Shown: positions 25,518 to 33,422 of the stretch, piece after piece | Numbering within the stretch: position 1 is the stretch's first letter | Layout: the number at the start of each line of letters is the position of its first letter | Assembly (NCBI RefSeq): GCF_006540305.1 | Contig: NZ_BJOR01000001.1 | Span: 7,626,001 to 7,690,000 of the forward strand | Length of the DNA stretch: 64,000 nucleotides | Direction: 5' to 3' | Source: Streptomyces sp. 6-11-2 | GTDB taxonomy: Bacteria; Actinomycetota; Actinomycetes; Streptomycetales; Streptomycetaceae | Translations under genes and position numbers: made by a program | The notes under the pieces: model-generated | Seen by the model: only the letters and a program-made list of their open reading frames with translations | Told to the model about the DNA's origin: nothing | The model's database searches: none

Positions 25518-26513
25518 TCAGGCTCTCTTGCCGATCTGTTCCGGCAGCTTGGTGAACAGGCGCCTGGCGTTTGTGTGGCCGACCTTGACTCGGTCGTTGT
25601 CACTGATGGCGGCGTTGTCGAACCACTCGGAGGCCTCGCGCATGGACTCGTAGGGGTAGTCGCTGGAGTACAGCACCCGGTCGGAGCCCATCTCGGCCAT
25701 GGTCGCGTTGAGTGTCTGGGTGTGGAAGTTGCCGCTGGTCGTGACGTAGAAGTTGTTGTGCAGGTAGTGGGTCAGCGGCTTCTTGTACTTGATCAGGTCA
25801 CCCATCATGGCTGCGCGGTGGTCGATGCGCCAGATGTTGAACGGCAGCGTCTCGCCCAGGTGGCCGAGGATGAGCGTGAGATTGGGGAACCGGTCGAGCA
25901 GGCCGCTGGTCATCAGACGCAGAGCGTGGGTGGAGGTCTCGACGGTGAAGGTCCACACTGCGCCGAACAGCTCCGGGTGCCCCTCGTAGATGCCCTGGTT
26001 GCCCGGCAGCGGGTCGCGCGGGTGCAAGTAGAGCGGCACGCCGACCGCCTCGAGGCGCTCCCAGAAGGGCAGGAAGCGGTCGTGGTCGTAGTACCAACCG
26101 GTATTGGCATCATTGATGTTGGTGAAGCCGTTGAGCATCACGCCGTGGAAACCGAGTTCGTTCACACAGCGTTCCAGCTCGGTCGTGGCCGCGGCGGGGT
26201 CCTGCATGGGCAGGGCGGCGAGCCCGCCGTAGCGGTTGGGGTTCGCGGCCACGAACTCGGCCAGCTTGTCATTGACCTGCCGGGCGCGGGTGACGGCACG
26301 CCCCGGGTCGGTCTCCCCTTGGATGCCGGGCGCGGTCAGTGACAGCAGTGAGTAGTCGATACCGGCGGCGTCCATCTCGGCCAGCCGCTCTGCCCCCAGA
26401 TCGGTCAGACGCCGGGAGACGTCCCTCATCATGTCGGGGTTGACGTACTCCGGGAGTTCCCCGGAGAGCTCCGGGAGGTTGAAGTGCTCTTCGAGGGCGA
26501 TTTTGCCGGGCAT
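25518..26513 (-). CDS. Amidohydrolase-family decarboxylase (gamma-resorcylate / 2,3-dihydroxybenzoate type)
   Basis: 331 residues with GGAG seven bases before the ATG. The metal/active-site residues of the LigW/gamma-resorcylate decarboxylase group are visible: E and H in ALEEHF near residues 7-10, H in YLHPRDPLPG, the GHLGETLPF block with its His, and D in YSSDYPYE. These enzymes reversibly decarboxylate hydroxybenzoates in a metal-dependent, non-hydrolytic way. The exact aromatic substrate is unknown. It stands alone, and a degraded relative is at 22140-22260. Confidence 0.85.
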   Translation of the reverse strand: MPGKIALEEHFNLPELSGELPEYVNPDMMRDVSRRLTDLGAERLAEMDAAGIDYSLLSLTAPGIQGETDPGRAVTRARQVNDKLAEFVAANPNRYGGLAALPMQDPAAATTELERCVNELGFHGVMLNGFTNINDANTGWYYDHDRFLPFWERLEAVGVPLYLHPRDPLPGNQGIYEGHPELFGAVWTFTVETSTHALRLMTSGLLDRFPNLTLILGHLGETLPFNIWRIDHRAAMMGDLIKYKKPLTHYLHNNFYVTTSGNFHTQTLNATMAEMGSDRVLYSSDYPYESMREASEWFDNAAISDNDRVKVGHTNARRLFTKLPEQIGKRA

Positions 26514-26859
26514 GCAGGCTCTCCTTGTCGATTGAAGGCGCCTTCCTTCCCGCGAGGGTGAACGCGCCCAATTCGGACACTCCTCGGAGAGGCTCGGCGC
26601 GGCCCCGCTCCGGCACATGGCCGTGGAAATCGCCTGTGTGTGAAGGGACTTGAGCCAAGCGCGGGCTCTTCCCCTCGGTGCCCTGAGGGCGAACAGGCGA
26701 GACCGGGCCGGAAGCCCTGCCGCGACCCCGGCCGCCATGCCTGATCACCGTTTCACGAGGCAATGCCAAGTGGCCGACGAAACACGGACTGTGTCACTCC
26801 GCTGGCGCCGTCAGATACGTGCTGGTCTGTGGCCGCGCCTGGCGAGCCTTGCCGCCCTG
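26514..26859. other. Gene-free stretch upstream of the amidohydrolase
   Basis: It should hold the amidohydrolase promoter on the minus strand. No other gene or clear repeat was seen. Confidence 0.4.
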
Positions 26860-26995
26860 CTTCGGCGTCGCCGCCGACTCAGCCCCCGCCACGAACGTGA
26901 TTCCCGCAACCACCTGGCTTTCCTCGGACTCGCCACGGTCCTGTGCTGCTACAAGCGCCTCGTCCGTGCGACAGCTAGAAGTGGACGGGGCGGTC
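26860..26995 (+). pseudogene. C-terminal fragment of an IS5-family transposase
   Basis: RRLSPRHERDSRNHLAFLGL then ATVLCCYKRLV matches the usual C-terminal block of IS5-group transposases (RRL-x-RYER...FLAF...L-CYKRL). Everything upstream is missing. Confidence 0.5.
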
Positions 26996-27057
26996 ACGCC
27001 CCGTGTCGGCGGTCGGGTTCCAGTTGCGCCCTGGCCCGGCGCACCTCAGGCTGCCGC

Positions 27058-27470
27058 TATGGACCGCACCCCGGAACCCAGAACGCTGTCCATTCTGGTG
27101 ACTGGCGCGGCGGGCAGCGTCGGTGTCGTCGGACGATCCGTGGTCGAAGGCCTTCGGTAAGCGGGACCTGCCCGTCCGAGCCATGGTGCTGCGTCGTGAT
27201 GACGAGCGGGTCCAGGCGCTGCGCGCGACGGGCGCCGAGGCCGTCGTCGGAGACGTGACGCGCGCGGGCGACGTCGTCGACGCCCTGGACGGTTGCGGAC
27301 GGTGTACCTCGGCATGGGCGTGTCAGCGCAGTATCTGGAGGCTGCCGTGACGGCGGCGGCCGTCGCACGCGCGGCCGCCCAGGCAGAGCTCCGTGACTCC
27401 GATGACCGACTGCTGGACCCACGCCACCAGCGGTTGCATGCTCCTCCCTCTCCCCGCACGCTGACCGCCA
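27058..27470 (+). pseudogene. Frameshifted NmrA-type NAD(P)-binding protein
   Basis: ILVTGAAGSVGVVGRSVVEG (nucleotide-binding loop) ends at a TAA near 27160. In the +1 frame DLPVRAMVLRRDDERVQAL, RATGAEAVVGDVTRAGDVVD and ALDGC continue the same protein. In a further frame TVYLGMGVSAQYLEAAVTAA follows. Two frameshifts and loss of the C-terminal half make this a pseudogene of an NmrA/SDR-a5-like reductase. Confidence 0.7.
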
Positions 27471-27499
27471 TACGCATCGCGACGGAAAGTACCGGGCCC

Positions 27500-28258
27500 A
27501 TGAGCGACGAACTCCTCGATCTGGCAATCGCCACCGCCGGCGGTCAAGCGCTCTGGGACGCCCTGCGCGGCTTGAAAGTCGACATCTCCATCGGCGGCCC
27601 GATCTGGGCGAATAAAGGCTGGCCGCCGGACAAGACGTTCGACCAGGTCCTGACGCTCGACACGGTCGGAGAGCACATCGTATTCGACCCGTTCACCCGC
27701 CCCGACCGGCGGATGGTGTTCGACGCCGCCGCCGAAAGCGTCACCATGCAGACCCTCGACGGCGAACCGGTCGAGAGTCTCGCCCCTGCACGCGCCGGCT
27801 TCAAGGGAATGCTGCGCGACAGCACCTGGGACGCTCTACACCTCGGCTACTTCCTGGGCTACGCGTGCTGGAACTACTTCACCACCCCGTTCCTGTTCAC
27901 CCATCCGGAAGTACGGGTCCGTGAGATCGAACCGTGGCGCGAGGTCGGGCAGACCTGGCGGCGCCTGCAGGTGCGCTTCCCGCCCGAGATCGCCACGCAC
28001 AATCCCGACCAAGTGTTCTACTTCGATGCCCTCGGAATGCAACGCCGCATGGACTACATCGCTGAAGTCAACGGCAGCACTCTCGTCGGCCACTACACCA
28101 GCCGCTACCAGAGCTTCGGAGGGCTGCTCGTGGCGACACGCCGACGAGTCTTTCGCCGGAACCCCGACAACAGCGTCAACCTCAACCTCCCTTCCATCAC
28201 GCTCGACATCCACGACGTCGAACTCGTCCACTCCGACGACGAACAGGTACGGCCATGA
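27500..28258 (+). CDS. Conserved protein of unknown function, LolA-like beta fold suspected
   Basis: 252 residues from an ATG with a weak GGAAAG ten bases upstream. The pattern of alternating beta strands (GLKVDISIGGPIWANKGWPP, RRMVFDAAAESVTMQTLDGE, NPDQVFYFDALGMQRRMDYI) suggests an outer-membrane-lipoprotein-carrier-like sheet binding a hydrophobic ligand. This is a fold impression, not a sequence match. There is no signal peptide. It overlaps the DUF302 gene by four bases (ATGA), so the two are coupled. It follows an NmrA pseudogene that may once have been in the same operon. Confidence 0.7.
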   Translation: MSDELLDLAIATAGGQALWDALRGLKVDISIGGPIWANKGWPPDKTFDQVLTLDTVGEHIVFDPFTRPDRRMVFDAAAESVTMQTLDGEPVESLAPARAGFKGMLRDSTWDALHLGYFLGYACWNYFTTPFLFTHPEVRVREIEPWREVGQTWRRLQVRFPPEIATHNPDQVFYFDALGMQRRMDYIAEVNGSTLVGHYTSRYQSFGGLLVATRRRVFRRNPDNSVNLNLPSITLDIHDVELVHSDDEQVRP

Positions 28259-28761
28259 CCACGGAAACCGCCTTCATCGACCACCCCGCCCGGCGGCTCG
28301 TTGTGGCGCTCCCCGACCCCTACGACGCAGCGCGCGAGCACTACGAAGCCCTCGTCCCCGAGGTCGACCTGCCCCGCTTCTTCCAGATGGCCTCCTGGCA
28401 GGCCACGCTCGAGCTCGCCGAGATCAACGCCCCGCATGGTTTCATGCGCTACTACCGCAGCGACATCACCGCCGTCATGGCCGGCTCGCCGTCCTCCTGG
28501 AAGGCCACGCAGTACCTGATGGGCAACCACACCATCGCCGAACGCATGTTCCGCCACGACCCGTCGATTATGGTGCACGCACCACTGAGGACCCTGCTCT
28601 ACGCGGACCCCGACGGCGACACCAAACTCGCCGTCGACCAGCCCAGCCTGCTGTTCGCCAGCTACGGCAATCCTCGGATCGCCGACGTCGGCCGCGAACT
28701 CGACGCCCTCCTCGCCCAGTTGGTCACCCTGCTCGGTGGCGACGCACCTCCCCAGTTGTGA
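28255..28761 (+). CDS. DUF302-domain protein
   Basis: 168 residues. The central and C-terminal part (YLMGNHTIAERMFRHDPSIM, HAPLRTLLYADPDGDTKLAV, DQPSLLFASYG) matches DUF302, a small alpha/beta domain of unknown activity. It is translationally coupled to the preceding 252-residue gene. An N-terminal helix-rich extension (LEINAPHGFMRYYRSDITAV region) is part of this subgroup. Confidence 0.8.
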   Translation: MTTETAFIDHPARRLVVALPDPYDAAREHYEALVPEVDLPRFFQMASWQATLELAEINAPHGFMRYYRSDITAVMAGSPSSWKATQYLMGNHTIAERMFRHDPSIMVHAPLRTLLYADPDGDTKLAVDQPSLLFASYGNPRIADVGRELDALLAQLVTLLGGDAPPQL

Positions 28762-28995
28762 CTCCATGTGGTGGCGGCCGACCGCTACGGTGCGGCCGGA
28801 GCGACGGGATCGCACCAGGCGGGCCAGTACGCAAGAGGCTCTCCCGGCCGATCGGCGTGTCCCCTTGGATGCCCGTCCCGGACCCGCCTGAGGGAGGAGA
28901 TGCCGGACAGTCGCCCGCGTGGTTGCCTGGTGCCGGTGGGGTTGCGTGCGCGACCCCCGCAGCACTCGCCGCCAACGCCATGAGGACAAAAGATC

Positions 28996-29796
28996 ATGGA
29001 GCGCTTCACACCGGACTACCCGGAGATGATCGTCCCGGTCGGCCATGTCGAACCCGTACCGCGTCGAATCCGGGGCTATGCGGGGAACCTTCCCGTCTTC
29101 GACACTGTGCGGGCGCGATACGTGTGGCTCTGGCCGGGCTACCCGCAATACTGCGTTCCTCGCGAAGACATCCGCGACGGTGCTCTCCTCGACGAGGGCC
29201 GGACCATGGCGCTACGGGTCGGCAGGGCGCGTCGCCACACCCTCCGACTGGGCTCGCTGACCCGTCCGGGCGCGGCCTGGGAGTGGGCCGATGACGTACC
29301 TGGTGTCGCCGGTTGTGTCAGCTTCCGCTGGGAGGCCATCGACGCATGGTTCGAAGAGGACGAGCAGGTGTTCGTCCACCCCAGGAGTCCCTACACCCGC
29401 GTCGATGCGCTTAGGTCGGGCCGCGGTGTGCGCGTCATGCTCGACGGAGCCGTGCTCGCGGACGCGCCTTCCTCGGTGATGGTGCTGGAGACAGGCCTCC
29501 CGACGCGCTACTACCTCGACCGCGTGTACATCGACTGGACCCGCATGCAGCCGACCGACACCGTCACCAGTTGCCCCTACAAGGGCAACACCAGCGGCTA
29601 CTGGTCCGTCACAACGGACACGGCCACCTACCCCGACCTCGCCTGGGCATACGATTTCCCGACCCGGCAGGTAGCGCCCATCGCCGGACTGGTGGCCTTC
29701 TACAACGAGCGCGTGGACCTCTACCTCGACGGCCACCTGTTGCCACGCCCCTCTGGCGTCACCAGAGCCATATGGGAGCAGCAACACCGCGTCTGA
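28996..29796 (+). CDS. DUF427-domain protein (tandem)
   Basis: 266 residues. Two DUF427-like modules: an N-terminal one (VRARYVWLWPGYPQYCVPRE) and a clear C-terminal one (GVRVMLDGAVLADAPSSVMV, LPTRYYLDRVYIDW, CPYKGNTSGYWSV, FYNERVDLYLDG). The C-x-Y-K-G motif and YNE motif are the family hallmarks. The function is unknown in the literature I can name. GAGG lies 11 bases before the ATG. Confidence 0.85.
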   Translation: MERFTPDYPEMIVPVGHVEPVPRRIRGYAGNLPVFDTVRARYVWLWPGYPQYCVPREDIRDGALLDEGRTMALRVGRARRHTLRLGSLTRPGAAWEWADDVPGVAGCVSFRWEAIDAWFEEDEQVFVHPRSPYTRVDALRSGRGVRVMLDGAVLADAPSSVMVLETGLPTRYYLDRVYIDWTRMQPTDTVTSCPYKGNTSGYWSVTTDTATYPDLAWAYDFPTRQVAPIAGLVAFYNERVDLYLDGHLLPRPSGVTRAIWEQQHRV

Positions 29797-29987
29797 CCTG
29801 CACACTCCCAGTCACTTCGGCATCAGTGCACCGGGGGATGGGGACGGTTCAGCGATGGCCTCGGCGATGGCGTGGGCGATCACGCCGGCTGCGCACGCAG
29901 GGCACGCCCGAGCCGGTCCAACTCCTCACGCGCACCTGGCATTTCTCCCACCGGAGCCCCCCTCTCCCGCTCGACCACGGGCATCCT

Positions 29988-30476
29988 ATGCGGGTGAGAA
30001 CGGTGAGAACACAGGCAGAGGCCCGTACCCAGCTGCTACGTCACTTCACGGAGACGCTCCGTGCGCTGCCCCCGGAACTGTCGCTGGCACTACGGCATCC
30101 GGACCTGCCCCACGCGGGCCTGCACCGCGGGGTTGTCCTGTCCGAGGACCTGAACCATCCCGATGACGGCTGGGCGACCTTCGACATCCGGTACTGGGTG
30201 CTGGGAACCACGCCGGACACCTGCGACCGGTATTTCGACCTGGTGACGGGGGTGTGGAGTGAGTGGGGCTGGGCGACGCGGGACGGAGGGGCTGCCCGTA
30301 CGCACACGGGTCGGGCGGACACCCCCGACGGCTACAGCCTCGCCCTCACGCGGAGTGTGAACGGCTACCTGAGCATGGCCGGCTCGACACCGCTGTTCCT
30401 GCGGGACTCGGTGGTGGGGGAGCCGATGCCGACGCGGATCGCTTGGCGGGATGGGGAGGCGGTGTTCTCCTTGTAG
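29988..30476 (+). CDS. Conserved hypothetical protein (lipoprotein-family relative without signal)
   Basis: 162 residues. HFTETLRALPPELSLALRHP, TCDRYFDLVTGVWSEWGW, TPDGYSLALTRSVNGYLSMA and GSTPLF resemble a small Streptomyces lipoprotein family. Here no signal or lipobox is seen, so the N-terminus may be lost or the start placed wrongly (a GTG lies 6 bases downstream). The ribosome site is weak. Function unknown. Confidence 0.55.
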   Translation: MRVRTVRTQAEARTQLLRHFTETLRALPPELSLALRHPDLPHAGLHRGVVLSEDLNHPDDGWATFDIRYWVLGTTPDTCDRYFDLVTGVWSEWGWATRDGGAARTHTGRADTPDGYSLALTRSVNGYLSMAGSTPLFLRDSVVGEPMPTRIAWRDGEAVFSL

Positions 30477-30569
30477 GCAGGCTCGCAGAATGACCGCCCG
30501 GACTTGAGGTCCTGGTTGATTCAGGCGGCCAGGTGTCCGTCTCGGCCGGCAAAGGTGAAGCCGCCGAGT

Positions 30570-30720
30570 GCGGGCGGCGTCCGCGGTCGGCCTCACCCGC
30601 GATCAGGCCCGCGGAACCCTCCGGCTCAGTCTCGGACGCACCACCACCGACAACGACGTCGTCCAGGCCGCCGGACTCATCACGCAGGCTGCACACGCCC
30701 TGGCGCCGGTGGCCGCCGGC
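30570..30720 (+). pseudogene. C-terminal remnant of a NifS-like cysteine desulfurase
   Basis: AVGLTRDQARGTLRLSLGRT then TTDNDVVQAAGLITQAAH matches the C-terminal domain of class-V aminotransferase cysteine desulfurases (ARGxLRFSLGxTTT-x-DV). The catalytic Cys loop, the PLP lysine and the rest are absent. Confidence 0.55.
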
Positions 30721-30938
30721 GCGGCCTGGCCTACCCGAACCGGCCGTCTCCGCGGAACGATCCCCACTACCCGCACATGCGGCCTCGGCGTCCTACCGGC
30801 CGGTCCGCAGGGTGGGCTGGGCCGAGGGCAGGCCGACGCCGGGCGTCGTGTTCCCCAGGGTGGCAGGCGACCGGCGCGGCCGCTGATGTCGTACGGCAAC
30901 GCGTCGTTGCCGCATCATCGCGCGATCCCGTTTTTAAG

Positions 30939-30985
30939 TTAATTAGCAATTAATATTGACAGGCTTGGGAGGCCTGGGCACAGTT
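30939..30985 (+). promoter_or_regulatory. AT-rich operator and promoter of the secreted GH27
   Basis: TTAATT-AGC-AATTAA (30939-30953) is a palindrome followed three bases on by TTGACA (30956-30961). A weak -10 (ACAGTT or CAGTTT) lies 18-19 bases on. The same arrangement recurs at 33305-33325 before the importer operon with 19 of 23 bases identical. It is the best candidate site for the FadR-type regulator at 39548. Confidence 0.65.
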
Positions 30986-31055
30986 TCCGCCGTGGCACCG
31001 GCGCCCGGCGGACCGGAGCGGGGTGCCCCATACCCCCAACTCTCGGGAGAATTAA

Positions 31056-33188
31056 GTGGCTTCGCATCGTGCAGGGATGGCGCGACTGCGGCGGACCGCG
31101 GTGGCGCTCGGCGCCGTGGCGCTGGTCGGGTCGATGGTCCCGGCGGCACACGCCGCGGAGGACCAGGGCGCGCCGCAGTACTACGACAGCGGCCTCGCCC
31201 CTACGCCGTACATGGGATGGAACACCTACTACGGGCTCGGCGCCCCGACGGAGGACCAGGTCAGGAAGGTCGCCGACTACCTCGTCAGCAGCGGGCTGCG
31301 CGACAGCGGATACGACATCGTCTGGCTGGACGGAGGTTGGCAGGCCGACCAGCCACGTGATCCGAAGACGGGCCGGCTCGTTGCCAACCCCACGCGCTTC
31401 CCCTCCGGCATTCCCGCGCTGGTGACGTACCTTCACCAGCGCGGACTCAAGGCCGGCATCTACACCGACGCGGGCGAGTACGACGGCGGCACGTGGTGCG
31501 GGCTCGGCAGCCGCGGCCACTACGAGGAGGACGCCCGCCAGTTCGCCGGGTGGAAGGTCGACGCCATCAAGGTGGACTTCCTGTGTGGCATCGGCGCCGG
31601 GCTCGACCCGGGCCCGGCTTTCAAGGAGTTCAGCGAAGCCGTCGCCAAGTCGGGGCGGAAGATGCTGCTCAACCTGTGCAACCCGCTCACCGACGACTGG
31701 GGCATGCCGCACACCCCCGAGCAGGACGCGCACAACACCTTCGTCCACGGCCCGACGACCGCCGACTCCTGGCGCACCGGCACCGACATCGCCTGGGGTA
31801 CCCCGACGGCGGGGGAGTGGCCGAACGTCCTGCGCAACATGGACGCCAACGCCTGGCACCCCGAGGCCCAGGGCCCCGGGCACTGGAACGACCCGGACTA
31901 CCTCATCCCGATGCGCAAGCTCGCCGAGGGTGGCTATGAGCTGACGGAGGAGGAGTCCACCACACAGTTCGTGATGTGGGCCGAGATGGCCTCGCCGCTG
32001 GTGCTCGGCAGTGACCCGCGCACCCTGCCGAAATCGATGATCGACACCCTGCGCAACCCCGAGATCATCGCCGTCGACCAGGACCCGCTGGGCATCCAGG
32101 GCGTCCGCGTGGCGACGGACTCCGTCGGCGACGTCTACAGCAAGGTGCTCAAGGGCGCGGGCAAGCGGGCGGTCGTCCTGCTCAACCGCTCCGACCAGGC
32201 GCAGGATCGCACGGTGACCTTCGCCGACGCCGGGCTGACCGGCAAGGTCGCGGTGCGTGACCTGCGGGCCCGCACGTCGCGCGGCACCTTCAGCGGCTCG
32301 TACACGGTACGCGTTCCCGCGCACGGCACCGCCTTCCTCAAGCTGACCGGCACGGACGACGCCCCGGGCGCGCAGCTGCCCGGCCGCTCCTCGGCGAGCC
32401 CGGCGCTGGTGCGGGACGGTGACACCCTGACCGTCTTCACTCGCGGCGGGGACGGGGCCCTGCGCGCGCAGACCGCGCGCGGGGGTGACTGGTCCAAGGC
32501 CCGGACCACCGAGCTGGGCGGCCCGACGCGGGGCCGCATCCTCGGCCAGCCCGCCGCGTACGCCTCCGCCGGCGGCCGGATCGACGTCTTCGTCCGCGGC
32601 GCCGACGACACCGCCTACCGGCGCGTGTACGCGAACGGGCGCTGGGGCCGCTGGCAGAGCCTGGGCGGCACACTGACGGACGCGCCGACCGCGGCCTTCT
32701 CCGGGCCGGACGACTGGACGCTGTTCGCGCGTGGCGCGGACGGCAAGCTGTGGTCCCGCGGTCCGGCCTCCGGCTGGACCGCGCTGGGCGCACCGCAGGA
32801 CCGCCCGTTCTACGGGCGCCCCTCGGCCGTCGTGGACGACGCCGGGCGTTTGCACGTGGCCGTGCGCACCACCGACGACGCGGTGTGGTGGCGGTCCCGT
32901 GACACCTCCGGCAGGTGGTCGGACTGGACGGCCCTGGGAGGCACGATCGGCGGCAGCCCGACGCTGGTGGCCTCCGGCGGCACGGTGCACCTGTACACCC
33001 GTGCCGGTGACTACACGCTCTGGACGCGCAGTTGGACCGCGTCCGGCGGCTGGGCGGGCTGGAGCAAGAACAGCGCCTTCGTCAGCGGTGTCTTCGACGG
33101 TGCTCTCGGCGGCGTCGCGGGATCCGACGGCGGCGTGCTCGTCGCCTTCCGCGGGGTGGACGGCCGCGTCCACCAGGCCGCGCTCTGA
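31056..33188 (+). CDS. Secreted GH27 alpha-galactosidase with C-terminal PLL/fucolectin-like propeller
   Basis: 710 residues from a GTG with GGAGA six bases upstream. Sec signal at about 10-34 (VALGAVALVGSMVPAAHA). The GH27 barrel has TPYMGWNTYYG, nucleophile D174 in IKVDFLCG and acid/base D244 in WRTGTDIAW, then a beta domain to about 430. The remaining ~280 residues are repeats of FTRGGDGALR, FVRGADDTAYRRVY, FARGADGKLWSRG, VRTTDDAVWWRSRD and YTRAGDYTLWTRSW, each near WxxWxxLGG, i.e. a PLL-like lectin propeller probably binding fucose or other sugars. It releases galactose or small galactosides outside the cell for the importer downstream. Confidence 0.93.
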   Translation: MASHRAGMARLRRTAVALGAVALVGSMVPAAHAAEDQGAPQYYDSGLAPTPYMGWNTYYGLGAPTEDQVRKVADYLVSSGLRDSGYDIVWLDGGWQADQPRDPKTGRLVANPTRFPSGIPALVTYLHQRGLKAGIYTDAGEYDGGTWCGLGSRGHYEEDARQFAGWKVDAIKVDFLCGIGAGLDPGPAFKEFSEAVAKSGRKMLLNLCNPLTDDWGMPHTPEQDAHNTFVHGPTTADSWRTGTDIAWGTPTAGEWPNVLRNMDANAWHPEAQGPGHWNDPDYLIPMRKLAEGGYELTEEESTTQFVMWAEMASPLVLGSDPRTLPKSMIDTLRNPEIIAVDQDPLGIQGVRVATDSVGDVYSKVLKGAGKRAVVLLNRSDQAQDRTVTFADAGLTGKVAVRDLRARTSRGTFSGSYTVRVPAHGTAFLKLTGTDDAPGAQLPGRSSASPALVRDGDTLTVFTRGGDGALRAQTARGGDWSKARTTELGGPTRGRILGQPAAYASAGGRIDVFVRGADDTAYRRVYANGRWGRWQSLGGTLTDAPTAAFSGPDDWTLFARGADGKLWSRGPASGWTALGAPQDRPFYGRPSAVVDDAGRLHVAVRTTDDAVWWRSRDTSGRWSDWTALGGTIGGSPTLVASGGTVHLYTRAGDYTLWTRSWTASGGWAGWSKNSAFVSGVFDGALGGVAGSDGGVLVAFRGVDGRVHQAAL

Positions 33189-33256
33189 GCGCTGCGATCA
33201 CCCCATTCCACCCTGCTTCACCTGCGTCAACCCGTACCACTTCCCGGTACCAACAG

Positions 33257-33291
33257 GTGTGCCTCCGGGCCTTGTTCGGCCGGAGGCACAC
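33257..33291 (+). terminator. Terminator hairpin after the secreted GH27
   Basis: GTGTGCCTCCGG and CCGGAGGCACAC form a perfect 12-bp stem with an 11-base loop, between the GH27 stop and the promoter of the importer operon. It separates the two transcription units. Confidence 0.75.
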
Positions 33292-33304
33292 CCTCCGATA
33301 AATA

Positions 33305-33349
33305 AATTAGTAATTAATCTTGACGGCATGCGGATCTCTGCGACAGGCT
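33305..33349 (+). promoter_or_regulatory. AT-rich operator and promoter of the galactose operon
   Basis: AATT-AGT-AATTAAT (33305-33318) then TTGACG (33320-33325). CAGGCT 18 bases further is a possible -10. It is nearly identical to the element at 30941-30963 and is among the most AT-rich spots in the window. Confidence 0.65.
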
Positions 33350-33422
33350 GTGCCTGCCGCGCCCGGGGCCGGGCCGTCAGGGGGCCTCAGCTCCGTTCCA
33401 TGGGCACATAGGGAGTGCACAG

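Noticed and set aside
30939..33173. 744-codon minus-strand open reading opposite the secreted GH27
   Set aside because: High-GC antisense frame of a clear glycosidase; no domain, and rich in Val/Gly/Ala/Arg as expected for a shadow.
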